This document shows positions 7,461 through 17,175 of a stretch of DNA of 64,000 bases, in pieces. The stretch comes from Nostoc sp. NMS2 (GTDB lineage: Bacteria; Cyanobacteriota; Cyanobacteriia; Cyanobacteriales; Nostocaceae). The stretch spans positions 43,946 to 107,945 of the forward strand of contig NZ_JABXKH010000090.1 in assembly GCF_017115105.1 (NCBI RefSeq), in the 5' to 3' direction. Made by a program: the position numbers and the translations under genes. The notes under the pieces are model-generated. The model searched no databases, had not been told where the DNA came from, and worked only from the letters and a program-made list of their open reading frames with translations. How positions within the stretch are numbered: position 1 is the stretch's first letter; each line of letters opens with the position of its first letter.

Positions 7461-9137
7461 TCACTCATTGTTATCAGAATTTTCGATGACTGAGTACTTT
7501 GGATTGCCGTAGTCATAAGGAGGTCTTGTGACAATTGGAATCTCTTCAAAGTTATCTCGCGGAGGTGGTGAAGAGGTTGTCCATTCTAATCCAGTAGCGT
7601 GCCAAGGATTATCAACTGCCCTCGGCCCGTAAAGCCAAGAGCCTACTATGTTAGCAATAAAAGGCAGCGTGGATGCTCCTAGTAAAAATGATGCCAGGCT
7701 AGCAATGACGTTCCATCCTTGATATTGTGGATCATAAGAAGAAACTCGGCGTAGCATCCCTTGTAAACCTAATGGGTGCATGGAGAAGAAGGTAATATTG
7801 GCAGGAATAAAGGTCAGCCAAAAATGCAACTTACCCCAACCCTCGGCATACATTCTTCCAGTTATTTTGGGAAACCAGTAGTAAATTGCCGCGAAAATTG
7901 CCATTGTGATCGTGTTAAAAACGATGTAGTGGAAGTGTCCCACAACAAAGTAGGTGTTATTAACGTGGATATCAAATGGGGTGGCAGCAAGCATTACACC
8001 AGTAACACCACCAAAAATAAACATGGCTGCACCTCCCATTGCAAACAACATTGGTGTCTCTAGATGTAGCTTGCTTCTCCAGATGGTGGCAGTCCAAGCG
8101 AAGGCTTTAATACCAGTTGGTATCGCAACTAACATTGAGGTAGCCATGAAGGTCATCCGCATCCAACCAGGGGTGGCACTGGTGAACATGTGATGTACCC
8201 AAACGAAGATGCTGATTGCAGCAATACCCAAGGTGGCGATCGCCACTGAACGATAACCAAATAGGGGATTGCGAGAAAATGCAGGCAGAACCTCCGCAAA
8301 AATACCGAAGGCTGGTAGTGCCATGATATAAACTGCTGGGTGAGAGTAGAACCAAAATAGATGCTGGTAAATGATCGGATCGCCATTCCCATCCGGTTTA
8401 AAGAATTGTGTACCAAAGGATAGGTCAAGCAACAGCAGTACCAATGCACCTGTCAAGGCAGGTAAATTAATCAGTTGCAATAACTGAGCGCTGAGAACCG
8501 ACCAAACGAACACAGGCATCCGAAAAAATGTCATCCCTGGGGCCCGCATCCAAAAGATGGTTGTCACAAAGTTGACAGCCCCCATGATTGAAGAGATGCC
8601 TATTAAAACTAGGCTGACTATCCAAATAAATTCACCGTTAATCAGTTCACCGCCTGGAATTTGCAGACTAATTGGCGGATAAGACCACCAGCCAGATTGT
8701 GCAGTGCCGTTTGGTAAAAAGAAACTAGATAGTAGTAAAAGACCTGCGGGTGGCAGAATCCAAAAAGAGATGGCGTTGAGCAAAGGAAAAGCCATATCCC
8801 GCGCTCCAATCATTAGTGGTACTAAGTAGTTAGAAAGACCTGCATTAAAGGGAATGATCCACAGGAAAATCATGATTGTCCCGTGCATGGTGAACAAACC
8901 GTTATAAAGCGGGCGATCGACCAAATTCGATTCTGGGGTGAGCAATTCAGCCCGAATCAGCATCGCCAATAGCCCGCCAATCAGGAAGAAAATGAAGGTC
9001 ATCACCATGTACTGAATTCCAATCACCTTATGATCGGTGTTGAAGCTGAAATATTGTCGCCAAGTATTACCCTGCTGGTTCTGGTAATTTTTCGATTCTC
9101 GATCCCCGGTAATCTCTTGACTAAAATCATGTGTCAT
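7461..9137 (-). CDS. ctaD: Heme-copper oxidase subunit I
   Basis: 558 residues with about twelve membrane helices. All catalytic ligands are visible: MHGTIMIFLW (low-spin heme His), FWFYSHPAVYIMALPAFG (CuB His and the cross-linked Tyr), WVHHMFTSATP (CuB His pair) and VGHFHYIVF (heme ligands). This subunit reduces O2 and pumps protons. Its start overlaps the end of ctaC by 11 nt. Subunit II next to it lacks CuA, so electrons probably come from quinol rather than cytochrome c. Confidence 0.95.
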   Translation of the reverse strand: MTHDFSQEITGDRESKNYQNQQGNTWRQYFSFNTDHKVIGIQYMVMTFIFFLIGGLLAMLIRAELLTPESNLVDRPLYNGLFTMHGTIMIFLWIIPFNAGLSNYLVPLMIGARDMAFPLLNAISFWILPPAGLLLLSSFFLPNGTAQSGWWSYPPISLQIPGGELINGEFIWIVSLVLIGISSIMGAVNFVTTIFWMRAPGMTFFRMPVFVWSVLSAQLLQLINLPALTGALVLLLLDLSFGTQFFKPDGNGDPIIYQHLFWFYSHPAVYIMALPAFGIFAEVLPAFSRNPLFGYRSVAIATLGIAAISIFVWVHHMFTSATPGWMRMTFMATSMLVAIPTGIKAFAWTATIWRSKLHLETPMLFAMGGAAMFIFGGVTGVMLAATPFDIHVNNTYFVVGHFHYIVFNTITMAIFAAIYYWFPKITGRMYAEGWGKLHFWLTFIPANITFFSMHPLGLQGMLRRVSSYDPQYQGWNVIASLASFLLGASTLPFIANIVGSWLYGPRAVDNPWHATGLEWTTSSPPPRDNFEEIPIVTRPPYDYGNPKYSVIENSDNNE

Positions 9138-10047
9138 TATTTAGCTTCCTTTTATTGGCAATGCCAGGTTGAGCAGGTGTGACGGTGTACCAGCCGCTAT
9201 TAAACAATGTTTTTGGTGGTTGGATATTTTCGGCAACTGCCTGATTTACTGGAGTTGGTTCGCTATTAGCAGTTTGCGTGAGCCACTGATTATATCGATC
9301 GAGAGATTCAACGTATACATCGGTTTCCATTAAGGCAAAGTAAGTACCGCTAAATTGAGAATCTTTCAGCCGATATTTGCCTGGGCGAATGGGTGTTAGC
9401 ACAATATCAATGTCGCGCCCTGGAATAATATCTTGCTTTAAGCGAAACTCAGGGACGTAGAAACCGTGGATTACATCCTGCGCTTGCAGATTTAAGCGAG
9501 TGCTACGATTGATCGGCAAATGCAGTTGATTGCTAGTAATATTATTTGGATAACGAAAAGACCAATCCCACTGCTTAACGAAAACATCAATAGTTTCAGA
9601 CGCAGGTTTGGGGACATCGCTGAGGGTTTCGGCATAAGCGGGTGCAGATTCAAGGGGTGTATGCAAATGCACAATTTGCTTTAAACCTAAAATATTTAAC
9701 TGCTGATAAATATTGAAGCTTTGGAAAGCAATCCACACTACTAACAAAGTTGGGGTTGCTGTCCACAATATTTCTAGCCTCGTATCACCTCTAGAGGGGT
9801 GTCCTTCGGTGTAGTCTTCTGGTGGGGCACGATGGAAAGCGATCGCATACACCATTACGCCAACTAGCCCAAGTAAGATAAATGCTCCAATTGAGACTAA
9901 GAAGCTAAACAAATCATCTACCCGTTGTGCTTCTGTTGTAGCTTGGGGAGGCATCCAAAAAAACGCCTGTTGCCCAATCCACCGACTGACGACGAGCAGC
10001 ACTGCTACATAAACCGCTATTAATACATATTCAAAAACACTAAACAT
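9127..10047 (-). CDS. ctaC: Terminal oxidase subunit II lacking CuA ligands (ARTO-type)
   Basis: About 306 residues: two N-terminal membrane helices (about 5-25 and 48-72), then a cupredoxin domain. DVIHGFYVPEFRLKQD matches subunit II, but where CuA-type enzymes have CxExCGxxHxxM this protein has DSQFSGTYFALM: both Cys, the Glu and the His are gone and only Met remains. This is the known signature of the cyanobacterial alternative respiratory terminal oxidase, thought to oxidise plastoquinol. Start: ATG at 10047; a TTG three codons upstream (10056) has a better-spaced GAGAA and is possible. It heads the ctaCDE genes. Confidence 0.92.
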   Translation of the reverse strand: MFSVFEYVLIAVYVAVLLVVSRWIGQQAFFWMPPQATTEAQRVDDLFSFLVSIGAFILLGLVGVMVYAIAFHRAPPEDYTEGHPSRGDTRLEILWTATPTLLVVWIAFQSFNIYQQLNILGLKQIVHLHTPLESAPAYAETLSDVPKPASETIDVFVKQWDWSFRYPNNITSNQLHLPINRSTRLNLQAQDVIHGFYVPEFRLKQDIIPGRDIDIVLTPIRPGKYRLKDSQFSGTYFALMETDVYVESLDRYNQWLTQTANSEPTPVNQAVAENIQPPKTLFNSGWYTVTPAQPGIANKRKLNNDT

Positions 10048-10130
10048 AAAATTCAATAAATTCTCGTTTAATTATTTGTTGTAAACATTTTTGGCAATGG
10101 TATTAAGTAACTAGGCGCAAATAAATTAAA

Positions 10131-10197
10131 GTTTGTAGTCGGGACTTTAGTCCTGATGATAATCCTTGTTTTGAGCGATGAATCGCTCACTACGAAC
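10131..10197. repeat. MITE-like foldback repeat, copy 1
   Basis: Ends GTTTGTAGT ... ACTACGAAC are near-perfect inverted repeats around GGACTTTAGTCCTG. A second copy with the same ends and core is at 30804-30860 upstream of the first PKS gene. The inner arms differ (TGAGCGATGAATCGCTCA here, AAGCACTTAAGTGCTT there) but both fold back. Confidence 0.7.
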
Positions 10198-10215
10198 TAG
10201 GATTTTATTTTATGT

Positions 10216-10797
10216 TTAATTATGCCTACCTAACTTAGCAGCAGTAACATGAATCCCAAATTCTTCTCCCAATTGCGCCCCCAAAGTTCCGTGAACGAAT
10301 AATATGCCTAGTATTGCAATCCCTGCTAACAAGTAACTCCACTGCACCTGTCTGGAAGCATCCTTACGCCAGCGATAGCGTTGCAAACCTCTCCATACAG
10401 TCATGGCTACAATGATCCCCAACAGCAAAAGGCCACCCAAACCATGTAAAAGCATTGTCCAACCAGCACTCAACCCCCAAGCACTCTTTTGATCGACTGG
10501 TGGATTTGCCAAAATTAGCTCCAAAAAACCAGCCGCAACTGTGAAAAACGTAATAGCTGCTGCTGCTATGAGGTTGTACCAACCGACATCAAAAAAGCTA
10601 GAACGGATGGCAGCCAATCCCAAAAATTTGAAAATTGGTTTTTCTAAAGAAAATAACACTCCTGCTAAATCAAAAATGACGGCAATGATGAACAAACCCA
10701 GTGTTAGATGCACCAACTGCGGATGTAAAGGAATTTCGTAGGGTAATCCGTTAGCACCCAGGCGCAATCTCAACTGCTCAATCAGTTGCGGGTTCAT
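10216..10797 (-). CDS. DUF2231 family membrane protein (second of pair)
   Basis: 193 residues with four or five hydrophobic helices. The N-terminal motif PLHPQLVHLTLGLFIIAVIFD is the DUF2231 hallmark (HPxxVH), with further helices at YNLIAAAAITFFTVAAGF, GWTMLLHGLGGLLLLGII and SYLLAGIAILGILFVHG. DUF2231 proteins resemble small heme-binding redox membrane proteins, but the function is unproven. The start overlaps the preceding DUF2231 stop (ATGA), and ctaC follows about 170 nt downstream across a repeat, so it is probably in the oxidase operon. Confidence 0.82.
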   Translation of the reverse strand: MNPQLIEQLRLRLGANGLPYEIPLHPQLVHLTLGLFIIAVIFDLAGVLFSLEKPIFKFLGLAAIRSSFFDVGWYNLIAAAAITFFTVAAGFLELILANPPVDQKSAWGLSAGWTMLLHGLGGLLLLGIIVAMTVWRGLQRYRWRKDASRQVQWSYLLAGIAILGILFVHGTLGAQLGEEFGIHVTAAKLGRHN

Positions 10798-11288
10798 GGT
10801 GAAACTCCCTGTTTCATGGCTTGAACTACAGGCTCAACGTGTAAACCATATACCCAAAACAGTTTACTGCCTAAATATACTTGCAAGAATACTAGGCAGA
10901 CTAACAATGTTGCAGCCCCTAAGTAAGCAGGCGGTACTTTTCGGGGGCTGCGGTTGCGAATCACAAAACGCCAAGCTGCGATCGCGGCAACCATCGCCGC
11001 CAATGACCAACCCAAGACGGTATGATAATTCAGTGTAGACTGGGCTGCTTTCTGGGCTTGTGCTAGTCCGGCTTCAAATTGACCAAAGATCACCGCTAAA
11101 AAAATTGCGATCGCAGCAACAAACATATTCCAGAAACTCACCTCAAACAAACGCACGTTGCGGGTGAAATAGCCTAGAACATCGCACACGAAAGAAAAAA
11201 GCACCATTGCGATTACGAAGTGGACAATGATGGGGTGTAGAGGGTCAGGGTATGGTAAATTTTGGCTATTCAGAGACAGAGCAGGCAT
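10794..11288 (-). CDS. DUF2231 family membrane protein (first of pair)
   Basis: 164 residues with four hydrophobic helices and the family motif DPLHPIIVHFVIAMVLFSFV. The ATG at 11288 is preferred over one at 11303 because GAAGGAAAAA lies at the right distance. It is translationally coupled to the second DUF2231 gene by a 4-nt overlap and is the first gene of the presumed oxidase transcript. A role in electron delivery or assembly of the quinol oxidase is inference from context. Confidence 0.82.
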   Translation of the reverse strand: MPALSLNSQNLPYPDPLHPIIVHFVIAMVLFSFVCDVLGYFTRNVRLFEVSFWNMFVAAIAIFLAVIFGQFEAGLAQAQKAAQSTLNYHTVLGWSLAAMVAAIAAWRFVIRNRSPRKVPPAYLGAATLLVCLVFLQVYLGSKLFWVYGLHVEPVVQAMKQGVSP

Positions 11289-11303
11289 CGCTTTTTCCTT
11301 CAT

Positions 11304-12046
11304 AAGTCTAAGAGGTTATTTGAAAAGTGTTTCGCTGTGACTTTAGGCACTTTGAGAACCCCCCTTAAATAATTCGTAATTCGTAATTCGTAATTCGTAA
11401 TTCGTAATTAAGTTTTGTGACGGGTATCTAGACCACTACCCAAAACTTTCTGCCTGTAGAGGCAGAGGAATTAACCCCTAAACTTTGTTAAAAACTATTT
11501 TCTAGCAATTATTTGTTCAAGCATAAGAACTAATCAAAATAACTAGAATTTTCTTTTCTTTTATATCCCAAATGATATCAACTAAAACTGATAAACAATG
11601 TTTCTCCGAATATACCATAAATTGTTGCTCAGATTGACATAGCCTTTAAATCTATAACTTAACAAATCTTATAAATAAAGACATACTATTGTCACAGGAA
11701 TGACAACTAATTAAAATATTGGTCAGTAAAACAATATACTATTTATCTTTCTTTGGATAGATTAGGAAAATACTAGGATTCTCTTAAAATCTTAAAAAGC
11801 TTTGTTTGTTTAATCGATAAATTAACGATTTAATAATCTAAATTTGCTAAGGTAATCCTACGCGAAGCAAGCAAAAATATAGCTTTTCCTAATCAAATGA
11901 GATACATCATAGCCCCCTATCGAAGAGCGGGGAGGGGGTTGGGGGTGGGGTTTTTGTACCTCACTCAACTGGGAACCGCCATATTATATTATGCAAGTCT
12001 TCAGCTACTTACAAAGAATCCACTTTTTAAAAGTATCGAAAGCATT
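11304..12046. other. Divergent intergenic region
   Basis: About 740 bases between the oxidase operon and a plus-strand SDR. It holds a tandem ATTCGTAA array (about 11369-11408), then AT-rich sequence without a gene, then a GC-rich repeat (about 11913-11958, GGGGAGGGGGTTGGGGGTGG) of the type also seen near 19318-19400. An in-frame upward extension of the SDR through this repeat (from 11897) is not believed. Confidence 0.6.
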
Positions 12047-12859
12047 ATGAGCTATTCCCCTTACCTGCTGAAAGGTCAAAAAGCACTTGTAACAGGTGCT
12101 AGTTCTGGGATTGGTGAGGCCATTGCTCGCCATTTGGCTACATCAGGTGCAGCAGTAGCCATCAACTACAATTCTGAAGCTGAAGAAGCCCAAAAAGTTG
12201 TTGATGATATCAAAGCTGATAATGGAGAAGCATTTGCTATTCAAGCCGATGTCAGCAAAGAAGACCAAGTAAAAGCGATGTTTAGCAAAACGCTCCAAGA
12301 ATTTGGCACTATTGATATCTTAGTAAGTAATGCGGGCATTCAAAAAGACTCAGCATTTATCGATATGACCATTGAGCAATGGAATGCAGTGATTGGGATA
12401 AATCTGACGGGACAATTCTTGTGTGCTAGGGAGGCTGCAAAGGAATTCTTGCGTAGAGGTGTAAAACCTGATATTTCTTGTGCAGCAGGTAAAATTATTT
12501 GCATGAGTTCCGTACATGAAGTAATTCCTTGGGCAGGTCATGTTAATTATGCTACGAGTAAGGGTGGCATTAATATGATGATGAAAAGTATTGCTCAAGA
12601 ACTTGCTCCCCACAAAATTCGCGTTAATAGTATTGCTCCTGGTGCTATCAAAACCCCCATTAACAAATCAGCTTGGGATACTCCAGAAGCAGAAGCAAAG
12701 TTACTAAAACTGATTCCAGCAAAACGGGTAGGAAATGTTGAAGATATCGCCAAAGCAGCAGTTTGGTTAGCTTCTGATGACTCTGATTATGTTAACGGTA
12801 CAACACTATTTGTAGATGGTGGCATGACCTTGTATCCCGGATTTACAGAAAATGGTTAA
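12047..12859 (+). CDS. Glucose 1-dehydrogenase-like SDR
   Basis: 270 residues. Cofactor motif LVTGASSGIGEAIARHLA, NNAG-type motif VSNAGIQKDSAF, catalytic Ser in ICMSSVHEVIPWAGHVNYATSKGG with the YxxxK, and SIAPGAIKTPIN after it. Sequence style is that of glucose 1-dehydrogenases of the classical SDR family, which oxidise sugars with NAD(P). The ATG at 12047 begins MSYSPYLLKGQKAL, the expected N-terminus. Close to a CDF transporter and a glucoamylase-like gene, but with no shared operon signal. Confidence 0.88.
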   Translation: MSYSPYLLKGQKALVTGASSGIGEAIARHLATSGAAVAINYNSEAEEAQKVVDDIKADNGEAFAIQADVSKEDQVKAMFSKTLQEFGTIDILVSNAGIQKDSAFIDMTIEQWNAVIGINLTGQFLCAREAAKEFLRRGVKPDISCAAGKIICMSSVHEVIPWAGHVNYATSKGGINMMMKSIAQELAPHKIRVNSIAPGAIKTPINKSAWDTPEAEAKLLKLIPAKRVGNVEDIAKAAVWLASDDSDYVNGTTLFVDGGMTLYPGFTENG

Positions 12860-13053
12860 AGAAAAGAGGTGAGAGGCAAGAGGCAATAGGAAAGAAGGCT
12901 TTTTGAGTTGTAGGGAGTTTTTCAAAAATCAAATATGAGTCCTATAGTAAAGCTATCTTATACCTTCTGATAGTTTACTTTTAACTATCAGACACGAGAT
13001 TGTAGGTGGATGCACGATGCACCTAAGTTTTTAGATAGCTCTTATTTACGCTC

Positions 13054-13992
13054 ATGGCAACTGATTCATCTAAAAAAATAATCTTTGCAGCGATAGGGTC
13101 TAATTTAGCGATCGCTATTACTAAATTTATCGCCGCCTCCGTTACTGGCAGTTCCGCCATGATCTCTGAGGGAATTCATTCAGTTGTAGATACAGGCGAC
13201 CAACTTGTACTTTTGCTAGGACTTCACAGAAGCCAAAAACCAGCAGATGATAGCCATCCCTTTGGATACGGTCAAGAACTTTATTTCTGGACTTTTATCG
13301 TTGCTATCCTCATCTTTGCCATTGGTGGCGGTATGTCAATTTATGAGGGAATTACTCATTTAATTAACCCCAGCCCTTTAGAAGACCCGATGTGGAATTA
13401 TATTGTGTTAGGTGTAGCAATATTACTTGAAGGTTTTTCTTGGACTGTGGCTTTAAAAGAGTTTTTGCCAACCAAGGGTAAGCAAAATTTTTGGCAAGCA
13501 ATCAAAAACAGTAAAGACCCTACAGTATTTACAGTATTATTTGAGGATACTGCCGCAATTTTAGGCTTAATTGTTGCCTTGATCGGAATTTTTTTAGGAC
13601 ATCTATTTAATAATGTTTATTTCGATGGTATCGCTTCGATTATTATTGGCATTATTTTGGCGATAGTAGCAGTAGTATTAGCTAGAGAAAGTAAAGGATT
13701 ATTAGTTGGTGAGAGTGCTGATCCTCAAACCATAGCTAATATCCGTTCTTTGGCAAAAACAGAACCAGGAGTCAAAGAAGTTATCCGGGTGCTAACAATG
13801 CAGCTTGCTCCACATGAAGTATTACTTAACTTAGAAATTCAGTTTTCTAAAAATCTTACAGGCGAGGAAATAGCATTAACTGTAGAAAGTTTAGAAATAA
13901 AAATTCGCCAAAAACATCCTGAAATAAAACAAATTTTTATTGAAGCTAAATCATTAACTGCCGTTCGCAAATATTCTCAACCTTTTCAATAA
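13054..13992 (+). CDS. Cation diffusion facilitator family transporter
   Basis: 312 residues. Begins with a cytosolic stub then helices starting at FAAIGSNLAIAITKFIAASV. The metal-site motifs are visible: SAMISEGIHSVVDTGDQ and HPFGYGQELYFW, plus FEDTAAILGLIVALIGIFLG. A C-terminal cytosolic ferredoxin-like domain (about 215-300) is present. CDF proteins export divalent cations such as Zn, Fe or Mn in exchange for protons; the metal cannot be fixed from the sequence. Stands alone. Confidence 0.92.
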   Translation: MATDSSKKIIFAAIGSNLAIAITKFIAASVTGSSAMISEGIHSVVDTGDQLVLLLGLHRSQKPADDSHPFGYGQELYFWTFIVAILIFAIGGGMSIYEGITHLINPSPLEDPMWNYIVLGVAILLEGFSWTVALKEFLPTKGKQNFWQAIKNSKDPTVFTVLFEDTAAILGLIVALIGIFLGHLFNNVYFDGIASIIIGIILAIVAVVLARESKGLLVGESADPQTIANIRSLAKTEPGVKEVIRVLTMQLAPHEVLLNLEIQFSKNLTGEEIALTVESLEIKIRQKHPEIKQIFIEAKSLTAVRKYSQPFQ

Positions 13993-14266
13993 AATTGGCT
14001 CTTCAGTACTTGCTATGCTAAATACATCTGTAAATTAGCTTAAAACCCTTGCTGGGCAATAATAACAGCCGTTATTCTTAGCGTTTGAGGCAAGATTTTT
14101 GAAATTGAAGCTATAACTCCCTGTAAGGCTTGATTTTCAAGGCAAGTGACGGACTTTAATTAAAAGTTCAGCATAATACGTACTGAAGAACCATAAAATT
14201 TTAATCAGATAAATATCCAATCCCGCATGTTCAAAAAACATTCATAGCTTATTAGTGCAAGAAAAT

Positions 14267-16663
14267 ATGGTAAAAATTATTGGTCAAGCACAGGCTTTTG
14301 GTTCACCAGGTATTGAGCCTCGATGGACTCATGCCAATAAGGATGCAGTCGGTACAGCTTATTCTACCTCTAGTCGCGTTTGGTTTACTATCTGCAACGG
14401 TGTTGTAACAGAAGTCTACCACCCCACAGTAGATAGACCCCAAATTCGAGATTTGCAATACTTAATTTCTGATGGAAAAAGCTTTTTCCACGAAGAGAAA
14501 CGCCATCTCGAATCAAAAGTTGAACAGATGTGGACTCATGGTTTAGGATACCGCGTCACTAATTCCGATCCACAAGGGCGTTATGCTGTGATCAAAGAAG
14601 TGATTGCTGACCCACATTTATCCTGTATTTTACAACATACAAAGTTAACAGGAGAGCGCGAGTTTATCTCGCAACTCCAGCTATACGCTTTGTGTGCGCC
14701 ACATTTGGAAGTTAGCGGTAGAGGTAATAATGGTTACACCAGAGAAGTTGCTGGGCATCGGATTCTAACGGCCGAAAAAGCAGGAAGATGGCTGGTGCTG
14801 GGTGCAACAGTTCCCTTTACCCGTCTTTCCTGTGGTTACGTCGGTCAAAGTGATGGCTGGACAGATTTAGCTGATAATTTCCAGATGGATTGGGAGTTTG
14901 ACTGTGCTTTAGATGGCAACATTGCTTTGACTGGACAACTAAATTTAGATGAAAGTAACGAGTTTACTTTGGGACTGGCATTTGGTACAACTCTGCACAA
15001 TGCAATTTCCACACTGTTTCAGTCGCTAAATATTCCTTTTCAACAGCAGAAGCAACATTATATCGAACAGTGGAAGCGATCGCGCCAGTGCATCAAACCA
15101 TTAGAAAATATTTCATCCAATGATGGCAAGTTGTATCACCACAGCATTAGTCTGCTTTTGGCCCATGAAGACAAAAGTTATCCAGGTGCTTTAATCGCCT
15201 CCCTTGCAATTCCTTGGGGCGAAGCCAAAGACGACCAAGACCAAGGGGGATATCACCTTGTCTGGACACGGGATATGATTAGCAGTGTAACAGGTTTGGT
15301 GGCTGCTGGGGAAACTGAAACAGCAGTGCGATCGCTCATTTATCTTGCCACGAGTCAGCAGGAAGATGGCGGTTTTCCCCAAAATTTCTGGGTTGATGGT
15401 GAACCTTACTGGAAGGGTATTCAACTAGATGAAGTGGCATTTCCCATTTTACTAGCATGGCTATTGCACCAACAAAAAATACCACTGAACTTTGATATTT
15501 ATCCCATGATTTTACGGGCGGCGGGTTATTTAATTCGTCATGGCCCGGCTACCCAACAAGAACGCTGGGAAGAAAACAGTGGCTATTCACCTTCTACACT
15601 CGCATCTAATATTGCCGCTTTAATCTGCGCTGCTCAATTTGTTCGTGAACGTGGAGATGAAGTAACAGCACAATTTATCGAAGAATACGCCGATTTTTTA
15701 GAATCTCATATCGAAGCTTGGACAGTTACTACCGAAGGCACTCTTGTTCCTGGCATCAATCGGCATTACATCCGCATTACTCCTACAGATATTAATAATC
15801 CTCAACCCAACGAAAATCCTAATCAGGGAACTCTTTTCATCAGTAGTCAACCTCCTGGTAAAGCAGCAGAATTTCCTGCGAAAGAAATTGTGGATGCAGG
15901 CTTTTTGCAACTAGTACGCTATGGAATTCGTAAACCTGATGACCCGATTATTGTTGATTCCGTCAAAGTAATTGATGCAGTTTTGAAAGTAGATACACCC
16001 GTTGGGCCTTGTTGGCATCGTTACAACCACGATGGCTACGGACAGCAAGAAGACGGCAGTCCTTATACTAGTTATGGTAAGGGACGCGCTTGGCCTCTCT
16101 TAACAGGAGAACGGGGACATTATGAATTAGCTGTTGGTGGCGATGTCAAAACATATATCAAGGCAATGGAGGGATTTGCTTCAAACACTTGTTTGCTACC
16201 AGAGCAGGTTTGGAATGAAGCAGATAGAGCTGAAAGCCACATGTATTTAGGAAAACCAACAGGTTCCGCCATGCCTTTAATGTGGGCGCACGCAGAGTAT
16301 ATCAAGCTGCTACGGTCAAATCATGACAATCAGGTGTTTGATTTTATCCCAGAGGTAGCGAATCGCTATTTAGGCGAAAGACAAGAATGTAAATCATTGG
16401 AAATGTGGAAGTTTAACCGTCAAGTAGACAAAGTTAAAAAAGGTTATACATTGCGAATTCACGCTTTAGCTTCTTTTCAGTTGTATTGGTCACAGGATAA
16501 TTGGCAAACAGCAAAAGATACGCCTTCTACTTCCACAAAATTAGGAGTAAGTTTTGTAGATATCTCTGTTTCTAATAACCAACAACAGCCAATAAGCTTT
16601 ACCTTTTTCTGGATTGAAAGTAGCAAATGGGAACAGCACAATTACACGGTTTTAGTTGAGTAA
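14267..16663 (+). CDS. GH15 family glucoamylase/glucodextranase-like enzyme
   Basis: About 798 residues. The N-terminal beta-sandwich (about 1-270) is of the bacterial glucoamylase/glucodextranase type; the catalytic (alpha/alpha)6 barrel follows (about 290-680). Motifs: HLVWTRDMISSVTGLVAAGE, QEDGGFPQNFWVDGEPYWKG, RWEENSGYSPSTLA (probable acid Glu near 435-436) and LLPEQVWNE (probable base Glu near 646). A C-terminal beta domain closes the protein. It hydrolyses terminal alpha-glucosidic bonds from glucan ends. No signal peptide is visible, so it probably acts on internal glucan. A GTG 12 nt upstream (14255) is an alternative start. Confidence 0.92.
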   Translation: MVKIIGQAQAFGSPGIEPRWTHANKDAVGTAYSTSSRVWFTICNGVVTEVYHPTVDRPQIRDLQYLISDGKSFFHEEKRHLESKVEQMWTHGLGYRVTNSDPQGRYAVIKEVIADPHLSCILQHTKLTGEREFISQLQLYALCAPHLEVSGRGNNGYTREVAGHRILTAEKAGRWLVLGATVPFTRLSCGYVGQSDGWTDLADNFQMDWEFDCALDGNIALTGQLNLDESNEFTLGLAFGTTLHNAISTLFQSLNIPFQQQKQHYIEQWKRSRQCIKPLENISSNDGKLYHHSISLLLAHEDKSYPGALIASLAIPWGEAKDDQDQGGYHLVWTRDMISSVTGLVAAGETETAVRSLIYLATSQQEDGGFPQNFWVDGEPYWKGIQLDEVAFPILLAWLLHQQKIPLNFDIYPMILRAAGYLIRHGPATQQERWEENSGYSPSTLASNIAALICAAQFVRERGDEVTAQFIEEYADFLESHIEAWTVTTEGTLVPGINRHYIRITPTDINNPQPNENPNQGTLFISSQPPGKAAEFPAKEIVDAGFLQLVRYGIRKPDDPIIVDSVKVIDAVLKVDTPVGPCWHRYNHDGYGQQEDGSPYTSYGKGRAWPLLTGERGHYELAVGGDVKTYIKAMEGFASNTCLLPEQVWNEADRAESHMYLGKPTGSAMPLMWAHAEYIKLLRSNHDNQVFDFIPEVANRYLGERQECKSLEMWKFNRQVDKVKKGYTLRIHALASFQLYWSQDNWQTAKDTPSTSTKLGVSFVDISVSNNQQQPISFTFFWIESSKWEQHNYTVLVE

Positions 16664-16716
16664 GTAATTAGCTTTGATTTTTCTGAGATTGCCCCACAAT
16701 TCAAGAGAGCCATTTT

Positions 16717-17175
16717 ATGCAGAATAACCAATCACACAAGCCGACAATTGACTACTGGCACGTCTGGACTGACCGCGATGGTATAAGTCACCAGTCCCGT
16801 TGCCAAATTCAGGACTTCATTGAGAAAGGTATAGCCCCTGATACCTCACCTCAGTGGCTTTCTAAATTGAAGCAGTCTGGTGCGACAATTACCTTTACTG
16901 TGCTACCGGTGGGATGGGTTGGTAACTGGCATGAGAACCCAAAGCCCCAGTGGATAATCCCTCTATCGGGACGCTGGTTTGTAGAGACTATGGATGGACA
17001 GCGAGTAGAGATGGGCCCTGGCGAGATTTCATTTGGAGAAGACCAAGGCACGAAAGCGGACGCGCAAGGTAATAAAGGTCACTTATCTGGAACAGTAGGC
17101 GATGCGCCAGCTGTTCTGATAATGGTGCAACTTGAAGAAACTCCGACTTTCGAGCAATCTTGTCGATTTAGTTAA
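16717..17175 (+). CDS. Cupin-domain protein
   Basis: 152 residues. Begins with a short aromatic-rich segment (DYWHVWTDRDGISHQSRCQI) and carries one cupin barrel around WIIPLSGRWFVETMDGQRVE and MGPGEISFGEDQGT, ending GHLSGTVGDAPAVLIMVQL. Only part of the classic cupin metal-binding motif is evident. It lies 53 nt after the glucoamylase-like gene and may share its transcript. The function is unknown. Confidence 0.75.
   Translation: MQNNQSHKPTIDYWHVWTDRDGISHQSRCQIQDFIEKGIAPDTSPQWLSKLKQSGATITFTVLPVGWVGNWHENPKPQWIIPLSGRWFVETMDGQRVEMGPGEISFGEDQGTKADAQGNKGHLSGTVGDAPAVLIMVQLEETPTFEQSCRFS

Noticed and set aside
7776..8449. Open frames opposite or offset within ctaD
   Set aside because: Shadows of the subunit I coding sequence; no independent signals.
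11897..12046. 50-residue N-terminal extension of the glucose-dehydrogenase-like SDR
   Set aside because: The extension translates a GC-rich dispersed repeat and non-conserved sequence; the family N-terminus begins at 12047.
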